NCBI GenBank assembly: GCA_002321895.1
Contig: DCMZ01000001.1
Span: forward strand, 62,001 to 126,000
Direction: 5' to 3'
Origin: Bdellovibrionaceae bacterium UBA1609
GTDB taxonomy: Bacteria; Bdellovibrionota; Bdellovibrionia; Bdellovibrionales; UBA1609
DNA: 64,000 bases
A program made the position numbers and the translations under genes. The notes under the pieces are model-generated. The model was not told the DNA's origin and ran no database searches. It saw only the letters and a list, made by a program, of their open reading frames with translations. Shown here piece after piece: positions 1 through 7,916 of the stretch. The stretch's first letter is position 1. Every line of letters begins with the position of its first letter.

Positions 1-602
1 TTTTGGTAATGCTTTTTTCCGCCAAGAGCGTCGTAAAAAATACGAATCAGACATTCCATATCAAATTGATAGTTGGCTTTGGAAGGTCGTCCCCAGTGGT
101 ACATATCTATTAGTTTTAGATCAAAACCAAGACCATACCTTTGCACGATAACATTCTCTGAATGTAAATCACCGTGGTACTCTTTATTCAGATGTATGTC
201 TTCAATACCCTTGGCAAGAGCATGCAGTAAATGTAAGGCTTGAAACGGCAACAACCGCTTACCGGGCTGACGGGTAAGAAACTGCTCTAACGGAATTCCA
301 TCTACAAAATCCGAAAGCAAAACCGCATACATTTTGTCTCCGTAATAAAATTCTTCCTGAGACAAATAGTGAATTAAAATAGAGCAATTGCGTAGCTTGT
401 GAAGTTTTTTTGCATAAAAATTAATGGACTTATTTTTAACGTTCCTATGGGGGTAAAATATTTTTGCCACTCGCTCGATACCCGTGTTCTTTTCTTCGAC
501 GCGGTAGACTTCCCCTTCCCATCCCGTACCAAGATGCTCTGATACGACAAACTGATTAGTTATAGGAAATCCGGGCTGTAATTTTAATATAGGTTTTCGC
601 AT
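1..602 (-). CDS. Protein kinase-like protein, C-terminus cut off by the window edge
   Basis: Reading frame stays open on the minus strand from an ATG at 600-602 to the window edge. It shows a kinase fold: a glycine-rich loop (HLGTGWEGEVY, residues about 23-33), a VAKIF lysine near residue 46, and a catalytic loop HGDLHSENV. The metal-binding DFG is replaced by LIDMYHW, so the Asp is kept but not F-G. The substrate is unknown; small Ser/Thr or aminoglycoside-type kinases share this layout. It lies 13 bp upstream of mutM on the same strand, in ordinary chromosomal sequence outside the mobile element. Kinase fold is well supported; activity and target are not. Confidence 0.75.
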   Translation of the reverse strand, partial: MRKPILKLQPGFPITNQFVVSEHLGTGWEGEVYRVEEKNTGIERVAKIFYPHRNVKNKSINFYAKKLHKLRNCSILIHYLSQEEFYYGDKMYAVLLSDFVDGIPLEQFLTRQPGKRLLPFQALHLLHALAKGIEDIHLNKEYHGDLHSENVIVQRYGLGFDLKLIDMYHWGRPSKANYQFDMECLIRIFYDALGGKKHYQ

Positions 603-615
603 ACCTTAACCATAA

Positions 616-1434
616 TCATTTCTGACAAATTTTGCAGTAAAAACTACTTCTTCCACCCAATCTCACCTGAAAAATGGGCTGTTGGCACTGGTTACATAGC
701 TGGCCCTCACGTCCGTAAACCCGAAGTTGCATTTGAAAATATCCTTCACTACCACCGGCCTGTTTAAAATCACTGATGGTGGTGCCGCCTTGGGAAATCG
801 CTGCACTTAAAACCTTTTTGATGGCTTCGACAAAGGCTTCCAGTTTGAGCTTTGGTATCTTACCCGCCTTTGCCGTGGGCCGGATCCCGGCTAAAAATAG
901 GGCTTCGGAGGCGTAGATGTTCCCGACACCAACAACTACTTTTTGATCCATGATGATATTCTTAATGGGGCCGCTTCGGCCTTTTAATTTTGACTTGAGG
1001 TAGTCCACATTAAACTCATCAGAAAGTGGTTCCGGGCCTAAATGTTGAAACCATTTTTCCTGCTGCCAATTTTCTTTTTTTAATACGTCAAAATAACCAA
1101 ACCGCCGCGGGTCATTGTAAATGAGCCATCGATTGTCATTAAGCCGAAAAAATACATGGTCGTGTTTCCTCTTATCTAGTGCGGTATGGATACGCCAGCT
1201 ACCCGTCATCCCAAGGTGATTGAGTAAATACCGATCCCCTAAATCAAACAGTAGATACTTAGCCCGCCGTTGGATCCCTAGAATGCTTTGATCCTTTAAA
1301 TGTGTTTTGAACCCCCTGGGCATAGAAAACCGCAAAGCCTGGGAAGACCTTCGCACGTCAACGATACTCGCTGGCAGATCCAGCAATTCTATAAGGCCAT
1401 TTTTAACGGTTTCAACTTCGGGTAATTCCGGCAT
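616..1434 (-). CDS. mutM: Formamidopyrimidine-DNA glycosylase (Fpg)
   Basis: Base-excision repair enzyme that removes 8-oxoguanine and formamidopyrimidine and nicks the abasic strand. The 272 aa length is normal for the family. The protein starts MPELPEVETV, giving the catalytic N-terminal proline (after Met removal) and Glu. It ends in a four-cysteine zinc finger (CNQC ... CKIC, about residues 247-270). The helix-two-turn-helix signature with VGVGNIYASEALF is at about residue 168. It is a core chromosomal gene and defines the left flank of the ICE, whose integrase stop codon lies 74 bp upstream of the mutM start. Confidence 0.97.
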   Translation of the reverse strand: MPELPEVETVKNGLIELLDLPASIVDVRRSSQALRFSMPRGFKTHLKDQSILGIQRRAKYLLFDLGDRYLLNHLGMTGSWRIHTALDKRKHDHVFFRLNDNRWLIYNDPRRFGYFDVLKKENWQQEKWFQHLGPEPLSDEFNVDYLKSKLKGRSGPIKNIIMDQKVVVGVGNIYASEALFLAGIRPTAKAGKIPKLKLEAFVEAIKKVLSAAISQGGTTISDFKQAGGSEGYFQMQLRVYGREGQLCNQCQQPIFQVRLGGRSSFYCKICQK

Positions 1435-1462
1435 ATATTCTCTAACTTATCGTAATTGTTAA

Positions 1463-1495
1463 TAAAAAAATAGTCGTGACATGCTCATCACGACT
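1463..1495 (-). terminator. Rho-independent terminator after the integrase gene
   Basis: Perfect 8-bp inverted repeat AGTCGTGA (1472-1479) / TCACGACT (1488-1495) with an 8-nt loop. On the minus strand it is followed by ATTTTTTTATT, and it sits 13 bp past the integrase stop. The arms contain the same TCACGACT word as the suspected attachment repeats, so this hairpin may double as part of the integrase arm or core sites. Confidence 0.7.
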
Positions 1496-1497
1496 TT

Positions 1498-1507
1498 TCA
1501 CGACTCT
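1498..1507. other. Candidate left attachment repeat (attL core)
   Basis: TCACGACTCT immediately downstream of the integrase stop recurs exactly at 54162-54171, just beyond the last element gene. Further TCACGACT copies lie at 1488 and 54171. The exact repeat is only 10 bp and there is no tRNA end here, so the boundary is an inference from repeat position, integrase position and the change from element genes to housekeeping genes. Confidence 0.5.
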
Positions 1508-2797
1508 TTAATTATATGTACCACTTTTAAACGCTGAAAGCGATACAACATTCTCAAACGAAGCAGAGTCAGTTTTTGATTCTAGTTCTTCAAGAACTAA
1601 GTCATTTGACGGTTTTTCTTTCTGCTGTCTGATATGATTCATAATTTTTTCTGAAAATTGCTTTTGATCGTCTTCGTTACATTTTGAATAATGATCCGCA
1701 AGCTTCAAATCTTTATGTCCAGTCATTGCAATAACAGCATCAAGGCCACCACCGACTTGTCGAGCTAGTTTAGCCATTCCGTGTCTCAAGATATGCGTTC
1801 CTGAGTATGGTAATTTTCCTTTTCGTTGGGCACCTCTGTAATTAACTTGAATAGTCCCGTAATTCAAAGGGTTGCCATCTACATGAAAAACGTAATCATT
1901 ACCTTGAATTTTGAAAGCCTTCCTTCTTTTTAAAACTTCAAAAATTTCGTCAGTTATAAAAACAGGTCTAGGCTCTTTATTCTTTGGAAAAGCTTTAAGC
2001 TCTATGAAGGTTTTATTAGACATGCACCAAACACAAGTATGCTTTATCAACATTCTTCTGTTATCCAAGTCAATATTTGACCATTGAAGACCTGCAATTT
2101 CTCCAATCCGACCAGCAGTAAAAAACTGCATCATAGCTAAATCCTTATATAAAGGTTTTAAATAATCAAAAAAGATAAATGCATGTTTAAGGTCAATTTG
2201 CTTCTTTTTGTCAGGTACAGGTTTTATAAAACCAAGCTTTCTATGCTTCTTTTTAACGGGGCAAGTCAATATTACAGCTTCACTCTCGTATTGTTCACTT
2301 TCTTTGTACCAGTTAAAAATTGTTACAAGCATATTAAGCTCATTGTTTAAGTTACATCTTCCGGCACGACCACGACCTGATTCTTGATACTCCTCAGTTT
2401 TGAAATGATCTACCCAATGATTAACCCAAGAGGTAATCTTAGAAGGAGTGATCTGATCCATTCTTAAGTGTTCAAGCATCTTAAGTAGCGAATATCTTCT
2501 GATCCAAATAGCTTTTGTACTCGTGGCCAGCGTTGGAAAATGATGAACTTGCATCGTCTCCCACACTTCTCCTAGCGTCGAGTAGTGTCTCACATTTGGG
2601 TCATCAGCATTGACGGATATACCATCAAAGTTTTTTCGCCAATTTTTCGCATCGTAAAGCCCAGAAAATGTTTGATTATACAATTTCCCTTTAATACGCT
2701 TTTCCGCAAAATACTTTCCAGTTGATTTATTCTTATAAATTCCAACTGCAACTTTTTTTAAGTCCTTGCGGAAATTTGTTTTCTTTGTCATTTTCAT
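1508..2797 (-). CDS. int: Tyrosine recombinase / ICE integrase
   Basis: Site-specific recombinase expected to integrate and excise the element. It is 429 aa with an N-terminal arm-binding and SAM-like region. The catalytic half carries the conserved Arg (FTAGRIGEIAGL, about residue 230), the HxxR box (THILRHGMAKLA), a TGHKDLKLADHYSK segment with the second His and a Tyr near it. It is the outermost left gene of the element and points outward, as is usual for ICE integrases. The start overlaps the upstream HTH gene by 4 bp, so excision factor and integrase are probably co-transcribed. Family assignment is firm; the target site is inferred. Confidence 0.93.
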   Translation of the reverse strand: MKMTKKTNFRKDLKKVAVGIYKNKSTGKYFAEKRIKGKLYNQTFSGLYDAKNWRKNFDGISVNADDPNVRHYSTLGEVWETMQVHHFPTLATSTKAIWIRRYSLLKMLEHLRMDQITPSKITSWVNHWVDHFKTEEYQESGRGRAGRCNLNNELNMLVTIFNWYKESEQYESEAVILTCPVKKKHRKLGFIKPVPDKKKQIDLKHAFIFFDYLKPLYKDLAMMQFFTAGRIGEIAGLQWSNIDLDNRRMLIKHTCVWCMSNKTFIELKAFPKNKEPRPVFITDEIFEVLKRRKAFKIQGNDYVFHVDGNPLNYGTIQVNYRGAQRKGKLPYSGTHILRHGMAKLARQVGGGLDAVIAMTGHKDLKLADHYSKCNEDDQKQFSEKIMNHIRQQKEKPSNDLVLEELESKTDSASFENVVSLSAFKSGTYN

Positions 2798-3021
2798 TCT
2801 CCCTTAAGCCAATCAATGATTTCTTTAGGTATGAAAATGAGCTTTCTTTTGCGTCCTCGTCTGTATGGAATTTCACCCTTGCTTACAAAATTATAAATAG
2901 TTCCTTTTGCATACTTGGTGTAATAACATACTTCATCTATTCCCCATATTAACTTGTCAAAGAGCATTTCAGGAGTACACATTTCGTGGTTTACCCCCTG
3001 AACATTCATAGTATTAACCAT
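2794..3021 (-). CDS. Excisionase-like helix-turn-helix protein
   Basis: Small AlpA/MerR-like (HTH_17) DNA-binding protein of 75 aa. The core reads EVCYYTKYAKGTIYNFVSKGEIPYR, the typical wing-type helix-turn-helix that recognises recombination or promoter DNA. I chose the ATG at 3019-3021 because AGGAG lies 8 nt upstream; an earlier in-frame ATG at 3045 has no such site. It overlaps the integrase start by 4 bp, and this Xis-Int pairing suggests it sets the direction of recombination. It could equally be a transcriptional regulator of the integrase. Confidence 0.75.
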   Translation of the reverse strand: MVNTMNVQGVNHEMCTPEMLFDKLIWGIDEVCYYTKYAKGTIYNFVSKGEIPYRRGRKRKLIFIPKEIIDWLKGE

Positions 3022-3086
3022 ATCAAATTCTCCTAAATTGGCCAAGCATAAAACTGGCTAAAATCCTTAATCTTTTCATTAATTTA

Positions 3087-3116
3087 TGTCACAAAACTAG
3101 GCTTGATTTTGTGACA
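3087..3116. repeat. 10-bp inverted repeat over the 3' end of the 3097-3456 gene
   Basis: TGTCACAAAA (3087-3096) and TTTTGTGACA (3107-3116) are perfect complements around a 10-nt loop that includes the stop codon of the gene. There is no T-tract after it, so a protein-binding site is as likely as a terminator. Confidence 0.55.
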
Positions 3117-3456
3117 AAAAGCCGGACATTAGTTCCATCATTTTTTGCTCAAATTCCTCCTTATTTCCTTTGAACTTCGCTATATTTTCTCTCATAAACA
3201 TCTCTTTACGGTCACTTTGAGTTAGTGATTCTTCTTGAGACTTTTTAATAGTCTTTTCAAGTAGTTTTTCATCAGCGAGGCTCAAAAGATTAACAAGAAT
3301 GGATTTAGGCTTAACCTTTCTACCGAATTGCTTTTTGTTAGCTTTATCCACAAGTCTTGTAACTTGTCTCATAAATGTTTTGTCAAAACGAATTGCTGTA
3401 GAGTCGTTTTTCTTTTGAGTGCTCTTAGGTGTTTTATTTTCAATATTTTGTTCCAT
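3097..3456 (-). CDS. Small basic protein of the mobilisation region, function unknown
   Basis: 119 aa, lysine-rich and hydrophilic, without a signal peptide or membrane segment. The N-terminus is low-complexity, followed by STAIRFDKTFMRQVTRLVDKA, which resembles a ribbon-helix-helix strand-helix start, then a predicted helical C-terminus rich in Lys and Glu. It lies directly downstream of the relaxase gene (23 bp) and shares size and character with the 116 aa protein at the other end of the element (53722-54072). A DNA-binding accessory of the relaxosome or of recombination is a guess; no family was recognised. Confidence 0.55.
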   Translation of the reverse strand: MEQNIENKTPKSTQKKNDSTAIRFDKTFMRQVTRLVDKANKKQFGRKVKPKSILVNLLSLADEKLLEKTIKKSQEESLTQSDRKEMFMRENIAKFKGNKEEFEQKMMELMSGFLSQNQA

Positions 3457-3479
3457 AATGATTTACTCCGTAATTAAAG

Positions 3480-5369
3480 TTAAAAATCAAGATCAAGACT
3501 TCTTTTTTTCTTAAGTGCCTGCTCAAAAGAAACTTGATTGACAGTTATTCCATAGGGTTTGAGGTCTTTTTTTAGCTTATCTATGAAATTCCATTGATTC
3601 TTTTGTAAAGACTTTGAATTATCTTCTACAATATCAATTCCCTTAATTTTCGGATTATTAGCTAAAAAAATGTGCAAGGCTTTTTCCTCAAGGCCCATTA
3701 AAACAAGTTCGCCCTTTGACTTTTTTGGATCAAGGGCTTTGCTTCCTTTTAGTTTCAAAAAACTAAGGAAGTTAGAGAAGATGGTTATATTTTTTTCATT
3801 CTTATAAGAACTCTTAAAAGGAGCTGATTTGTCTCCATGTCTTTTTGATTTGTAACCATTTGATTCAGGTGAGAACTCAATAGCTTCTTTGTCTGTGCCT
3901 TCTGGGTAAAACCAGATGCTACCTTTTGAATCTACCTGAACCTTTTTTAATTTAAAAAGGTCTTCTGATACCTTTTCATTAATTCCATGATGCTTCAGAA
4001 ATTTGTTTAATTTCAATTTAGCGAGGTCAACTTTTTCTTGTTTTTGCTTTGGTATGTAAGAAGATGTGTATGGTCTTTTTACTTCGCCCATATATTGTTC
4101 AAGCAATAACAAGTTTTTGTTGCCCGTAATTTGTGAAATTGCTCTCAAATAGCTAGTGCTATTATGAGCAGTAACAAATTCAATAAGTGAACCTGTAGTT
4201 TTGTTTTTTGTATTAGTCCAGCGATTGTCATTGATAACAATATGCTCTCGGCCTTTTAAAACAGTTTTTCCCTTATCGTTTGTAATGGTTTTAATTTTGT
4301 GTTTGTTGCAATACTCTAAAATGTCACTATTTGATGCCTTTCTTATTTCACTAATAGGAATAATAGAGTGCCTAAGATCATGGTCTGTAGGAATAGGAGT
4401 CCTATCACCGCGACGGTTACTTTTAGTGTAAGCTTCGTAATTTTTTCCTTTAAGACCTTGTGCAGTTCCTCCACCCAAAAGTAGTGAGCTTGAAACTCCC
4501 AAAGAATCTCCTTTTCCATTTTGATAATTAGTGATTCCATCTTGTATCTTCCTCCTTAATTGAGGTTGTTTTAGAAATAGTGAATCGTTTTCTTTGAACT
4601 TTTGTACTAATCCTTTTTTGTCATAATCCTTTCCTAATTTGTTGCCCCTGATACCTTTGTTATGTCCCGTATAGAAATACGTTATGTTTTTATCAGTAAT
4701 AGCAACATTTATAGAAAACTCACTCAAAATACCCACATACTCATCAAAGCTTGTAGCGTATGCCTTTGCAAAATCGGCTTTTTGAAAAAGGTCTAATCTG
4801 TATGATTGACCACCTCTACGCTCAATCTCTTTTACTTTTTGAGGTATCTTTTTACTTTTGTCTTTCTGACTTTTACTGATAACAGAAAGGCCATGTTCAA
4901 GAGCTATTTCATCAGAAATTGCTCGCAAATTGTAGAGATGTTCTTTTTTATCAGTAATATCTCTTTTTTTGGTTTTTTCGTTTACTGGATTAACCAAAAT
5001 GTGATTATGGGTCTTATGAGTATCGGTGTGAGTGACAACTAAAAAGTCGTGATCTGGAAAATACTTTTTAGCAAGTTTACTTCCCATTAAATTTACTTCT
5101 TGAGGATCAAGAGTCTTACTTTCTTCAGGGCTAAAACTATGGATTACTTCAAAAGCAATGTTTAATCCTTTACCACCTCTGGCAACATTATTACCTGTGA
5201 GAATTTGCATTTGCTTAAATCCTTCTATGGTTTGTCCCTGTATGCAATTGTGACCTTCAACTATCAAATCTGTTCCTCTATCTTTTAGTAAATATTCCTC
5301 ATAATCTTCAGCAGACATTTCTCTGTTTTTTGGAGTGTCTTTTCTCCATTTAACCTTGATGTACGCCAT
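3480..5369 (-). CDS. MOBP-type relaxase / mobilisation nuclease
   Basis: Relaxase that should nick oriT and pilot the single strand into the recipient. 629 aa. The N-terminal nuclease domain (about residues 1-180) holds the three-His metal motif HTDTHKTHNHILVNPVN, typical of MobA/VirD2-like MOBP enzymes. Candidate nucleophile tyrosines lie in AEDYEEYLLKDR near residue 24. The C-terminal half contains a segment resembling zinc-finger/TOPRIM-like modules (IEFVTAHNS; later MGLEEKALHIFLANNPKIKG), suggesting a primase-like or DNA-handling tail. Its start overlaps mobC by 20 bp, so the two are translationally coupled. Confidence 0.9.
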   Translation of the reverse strand: MAYIKVKWRKDTPKNREMSAEDYEEYLLKDRGTDLIVEGHNCIQGQTIEGFKQMQILTGNNVARGGKGLNIAFEVIHSFSPEESKTLDPQEVNLMGSKLAKKYFPDHDFLVVTHTDTHKTHNHILVNPVNEKTKKRDITDKKEHLYNLRAISDEIALEHGLSVISKSQKDKSKKIPQKVKEIERRGGQSYRLDLFQKADFAKAYATSFDEYVGILSEFSINVAITDKNITYFYTGHNKGIRGNKLGKDYDKKGLVQKFKENDSLFLKQPQLRRKIQDGITNYQNGKGDSLGVSSSLLLGGGTAQGLKGKNYEAYTKSNRRGDRTPIPTDHDLRHSIIPISEIRKASNSDILEYCNKHKIKTITNDKGKTVLKGREHIVINDNRWTNTKNKTTGSLIEFVTAHNSTSYLRAISQITGNKNLLLLEQYMGEVKRPYTSSYIPKQKQEKVDLAKLKLNKFLKHHGINEKVSEDLFKLKKVQVDSKGSIWFYPEGTDKEAIEFSPESNGYKSKRHGDKSAPFKSSYKNEKNITIFSNFLSFLKLKGSKALDPKKSKGELVLMGLEEKALHIFLANNPKIKGIDIVEDNSKSLQKNQWNFIDKLKKDLKPYGITVNQVSFEQALKKKRSLDLDF

Positions 5370-5703
5370 AACCGTGATGTAATTGCTTAGTTAAAGTTTC
5401 AAATTGCTCCAAAACTTTATCTAAAGTGTCATTCCATCCGTGCATGAAACCTGAATTTAATTTTCTTGCAACTTGATTTAGGTTGTTTCCAATCTTGTTT
5501 AAATCTTTTCTAACTACGCCTAAATCTTTTTCATTCATTAGCACTTTTGTTGGACGACCTTTAAAATATGTGTCTTTTAGAAGTGACGGAATTGACTTGC
5601 TCTTTTTGAAAGCATCTTTTTGAACCTGTTTATATTCTCGGTCATTAAATCTAACGTGACTTGATCCACCGAGCTTTAATTCTAATTGTTTTACATCTTT
5701 CAT
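5350..5703 (-). CDS. mobC: MobC-like relaxosome accessory protein
   Basis: 117 aa. The C-terminal part has the family signature IGNNLNQVARKLNSG (about residues 71-85), and the N-terminus (SSHVRFNDREYKQVQKDAFKKS) looks like a ribbon-helix-helix DNA-binding module. MobC proteins help melt oriT and load the relaxase. It overlaps the relaxase gene by 20 bp, and the order mobC-relaxase is standard. Confident family call; the DNA site it binds is not proven but probably lies upstream. Confidence 0.88.
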   Translation of the reverse strand: MKDVKQLELKLGGSSHVRFNDREYKQVQKDAFKKSKSIPSLLKDTYFKGRPTKVLMNEKDLGVVRKDLNKIGNNLNQVARKLNSGFMHGWNDTLDKVLEQFETLTKQLHHGYGVHQG

Positions 5704-5718
5704 AAATGATTTCCTTTG

Positions 5719-5898
5719 TTAATTTAAGATTACGTTTTTGACAGCTTTGAAAAATACTTTGAGCCATCCTTCAATGTTTTCTGTTTCCTCTTCGAGTTCT
5801 TCCATAGCTTCTTCGTGTTGCTCAGTTAGAACTTCTGATTTTCCGATTGCTCTCATAAGAGCATCGTCATTGATATTTTCATCTTTTTCGATGTTCAT
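5719..5898 (-). CDS. 59-aa acidic microprotein upstream of mobC
   Basis: Short ORF with ATG at 5896-5898 and a very strong ribosome binding site (AAGGAGG, 6 nt upstream of the ATG). The protein is strongly acidic in the middle (EEAMEELEEETENIEG) and ends with a hydrophobic-aromatic stretch, WLKVFFKAVKNVIL. Its start overlaps the 3' end of the lipoprotein gene by 20 bp, and it ends 15 bp before mobC, so it belongs to the mob operon. No family recognised; the amphipathic C-terminus could associate with a membrane or a partner. Confidence 0.7.
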   Translation of the reverse strand: MNIEKDENINDDALMRAIGKSEVLTEQHEEAMEELEEETENIEGWLKVFFKAVKNVILN

Positions 5899-6211
5899 TT
5901 AACACCTCCTTTATGTGTCTAGTTTTAAACTCGGTTTTTACGGTTTCGTTTGACTCAATAACTGCATTAATTGCCATCATTAATCTTTTTTCAGCATTAG
6001 CTAGTTTCGGTGACTTTTTAATTAATGGTTTTATTGAGTCTCGACTTCGTTCTTTTTTGATTTCTTTTAGAATCGCATTGTTATTTTTTATAATTTTGAG
6101 TGCAATTTTCTTATGTCGATTATTTGTGGCGCAGCCTGTAGTAATTGCTGTAATTGTTAGTATTAGTGCTAGTTTGTGTTTAGTGTAATTCGATTTATTA
6201 TTTTGTTGCAT
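5879..6211 (-). CDS. Lipoprotein, first gene of the mobilisation operon
   Basis: 110 aa with a basic N-terminus, a hydrophobic stretch (LALILTITAITTGC) and a lipobox cysteine at about residue 27, so an exported lipoprotein. The mature part is lysine-rich and helical. Small lipoproteins in conjugation operons often act in surface or entry exclusion, which would suit its place ahead of mobC and the relaxase, but there is no sequence similarity I can name. Start chosen at 6211 with AAGGA upstream. Confidence 0.7.
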   Translation of the reverse strand: MQQNNKSNYTKHKLALILTITAITTGCATNNRHKKIALKIIKNNNAILKEIKKERSRDSIKPLIKKSPKLANAEKRLMMAINAVIESNETVKTEFKTRHIKEVLNEHRKR

Positions 6212-6277
6212 ATTTTTGTCCTTTTTTAATTTGGTTTATTGTTTTGTCGTTTGAGGTATTTTTTTTCATGCAAGCAT

Positions 6278-6391
6278 GGAGTTTGGTACCAAACTCCCCA
6301 AAAAAACTCCTACGGAGCAAGGGACTGCGCCCTTTTTTTACTTGTTGAGGGCAAGCCCCCAAACCCCCTGTGGGACAGCGATGCTGTCCCA
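6278..6391. repeat. Hairpin-rich intergenic region: operon terminator and candidate oriT
   Basis: This 207-bp gap between the transfer and mobilisation operons holds a perfect 20-bp palindrome centred on GGTACC (6278-6297). A CTCC-GTA-GGAG hairpin (6307-6317), followed on the minus strand by seven T, is a terminator for the transfer operon. It also holds GGGC-AA-GCCC (6349-6358) and a 9-bp-arm hairpin TGGGACAGC/GCTGTCCCA (6371-6391). A dense hairpin array beside mob genes is a common oriT context, but no nick motif was identified. Confidence 0.5.
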
Positions 6392-6418
6392 TTACGCTCA
6401 TTTCATTCACTATTCTGC

Positions 6419-7915
6419 TCATAGTACCGCTCCCACAGTCTTAACAGCCTTGGTCGCTGTACTTGCGGTGTCGCTTGCTCCACCAATGAACTCAGGAGCT
6501 GTTTCCTCATTATTTTCCATAAGCATTGGTCTTAGGAAAAAGAAAGCAGAACCAGTAGTTAGTGTGGCCACAAGAAGCTGAACCCAAGAATAGATTGAGT
6601 AGAAATAGTAGATTCTTGAACTAACTAACTTCGCTCCATAAAGAGAAACGCCATCAGAGAAATATCCCAATTCTTGAAGGACTTCTGTTGATTGAGCAAT
6701 GCTTGTCATAATGTGGTAAAACAAAACCCAAAGCGGAGTCCAAAGTAGTACAGAGAAGTACAAAACAAACCAATAGGCCAAAACCTTCCATTTTCCAGCG
6801 ACAACAAAGAATATTAGAAATGGAAAGACAGCAACAAGTGCCAACTTAATAAGTCCTGCAACGTGAGGAGCACGGGCTAAATGTTCACTAAACTTTTGAC
6901 TTCTAACCGCAGCTTCAGATGATCCATGTTCTTCAGAAAAACCAAATATTGAAAGGATTGCATCAAATGAGAATAACCTGTTTAGATACTGAAAAACTCT
7001 TCCTGTTGTGCCGGGAAGTTGAGAGCCTTTCATTATCCCCATGACTGATTCCTTGTTATCGAGATAATGATTTACTAGCATATTAGCCATGTGCATATTT
7101 TGGGCAGCTTCGTCTTCAATTGGATAAACAAACTTTCCACTTGATCGAACAAACCTCACATGATGGTTTATGGCATATTGCTTTAGGTTTTCTCGAACCT
7201 CATTCTTTACATCAAGGCAATTATAAGAAGTGCTTTCATCAGTCTTGATTTCAATTTCAGATAGTTTCTGGTCAATCCCTGAATCACGATTAAAAAATGC
7301 GTTTAACTTGTCTTGAGCACGGGCTTCTCCGATAAGAGGCAAAGCTTTTTCAAAGCAGTTTTCAGTGTAAAAATGAACTAACTCTCTTAGGTTTTCATCA
7401 TTAATTGTGGCAGTACCAGAATACATGATAGCCTTGTAAAAGAAGCTAGGAGCACCTAGCTGGGAGTGACTTTTTGCCATTATCTTGTCGATAATTCTTC
7501 CAAGAAATGCGCTCGATTCTTCAGCAGTTCGGCTTAGTAAATCGAAAACAAAGCTAACTTTAGTTTTGTCCTTAACATCACCATATCTTGTTTTGATATA
7601 TGGGTTATCAGTCCAAGATTCACCATAGTAATTTTTAACTCCTGTATTAGAACCAACCCTCAAAAGAGCTAGTCCTAAAAATAAGCAAAAGATCACTTTT
7701 ACAAATGCTGACAGAGGAATATGTCTTTTGGAGACAAGACTGTTAGGCATATAACGAGAAAAGAATTTAGTGAGAGTAATGAAGAAAACTACTCCAAATA
7801 CAAGAAGAACTGTCGCCTTAAAGAAAACCTCAGATGTAATCGCAGCAATGAACTGCGAATGGAGTTCTAGACCTAAGTATTGGTACAGTGCTTCATAAGC
7901 AGTATTGCTAAACAT
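6419..7915 (-). CDS. TraG-N/VirB6-like polytopic inner-membrane protein
   Basis: 498 aa with several long hydrophobic segments near the N-terminus (FKATVLLVFGVVFFITL; AFVKVIFCLFLGLALLRVG) and in the C-terminal third (LIKLALVAVFPFLIFFVV; LAYWFVLYFSVLLWTPLW; LLVATLTTGSAFFFLRP), separated by a large soluble loop. This matches the inner-membrane channel component of type IV secretion, and its place right after the TraH-like gene is the F-plasmid order H-G. I start it at ATG 7913-7915, which has AAGGAGGG upstream and follows the TraH-like stop by 1 bp; the longer frame to 8011 lies inside traH. It lacks a large TraG C-terminal domain. Confidence 0.75.
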   Translation of the reverse strand: MFSNTAYEALYQYLGLELHSQFIAAITSEVFFKATVLLVFGVVFFITLTKFFSRYMPNSLVSKRHIPLSAFVKVIFCLFLGLALLRVGSNTGVKNYYGESWTDNPYIKTRYGDVKDKTKVSFVFDLLSRTAEESSAFLGRIIDKIMAKSHSQLGAPSFFYKAIMYSGTATINDENLRELVHFYTENCFEKALPLIGEARAQDKLNAFFNRDSGIDQKLSEIEIKTDESTSYNCLDVKNEVRENLKQYAINHHVRFVRSSGKFVYPIEDEAAQNMHMANMLVNHYLDNKESVMGIMKGSQLPGTTGRVFQYLNRLFSFDAILSIFGFSEEHGSSEAAVRSQKFSEHLARAPHVAGLIKLALVAVFPFLIFFVVAGKWKVLAYWFVLYFSVLLWTPLWVLFYHIMTSIAQSTEVLQELGYFSDGVSLYGAKLVSSRIYYFYSIYSWVQLLVATLTTGSAFFFLRPMLMENNEETAPEFIGGASDTASTATKAVKTVGAVL

Positions 7916-7916
7916 A

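Noticed and set aside
2341..2380. ACGACCACGACC similarity to the frameshift loop in the integrase gene
   Set aside because: Only 8-9 matching bases, encodes an Arg/Gly-rich stretch, no hairpin and no frame break.
6198..6422. 74-aa minus-strand frame and overlapping plus-strand frames in the hairpin region
   Set aside because: They run through stacked palindromes and a terminator, have no proper ribosome binding site and no plausible composition.
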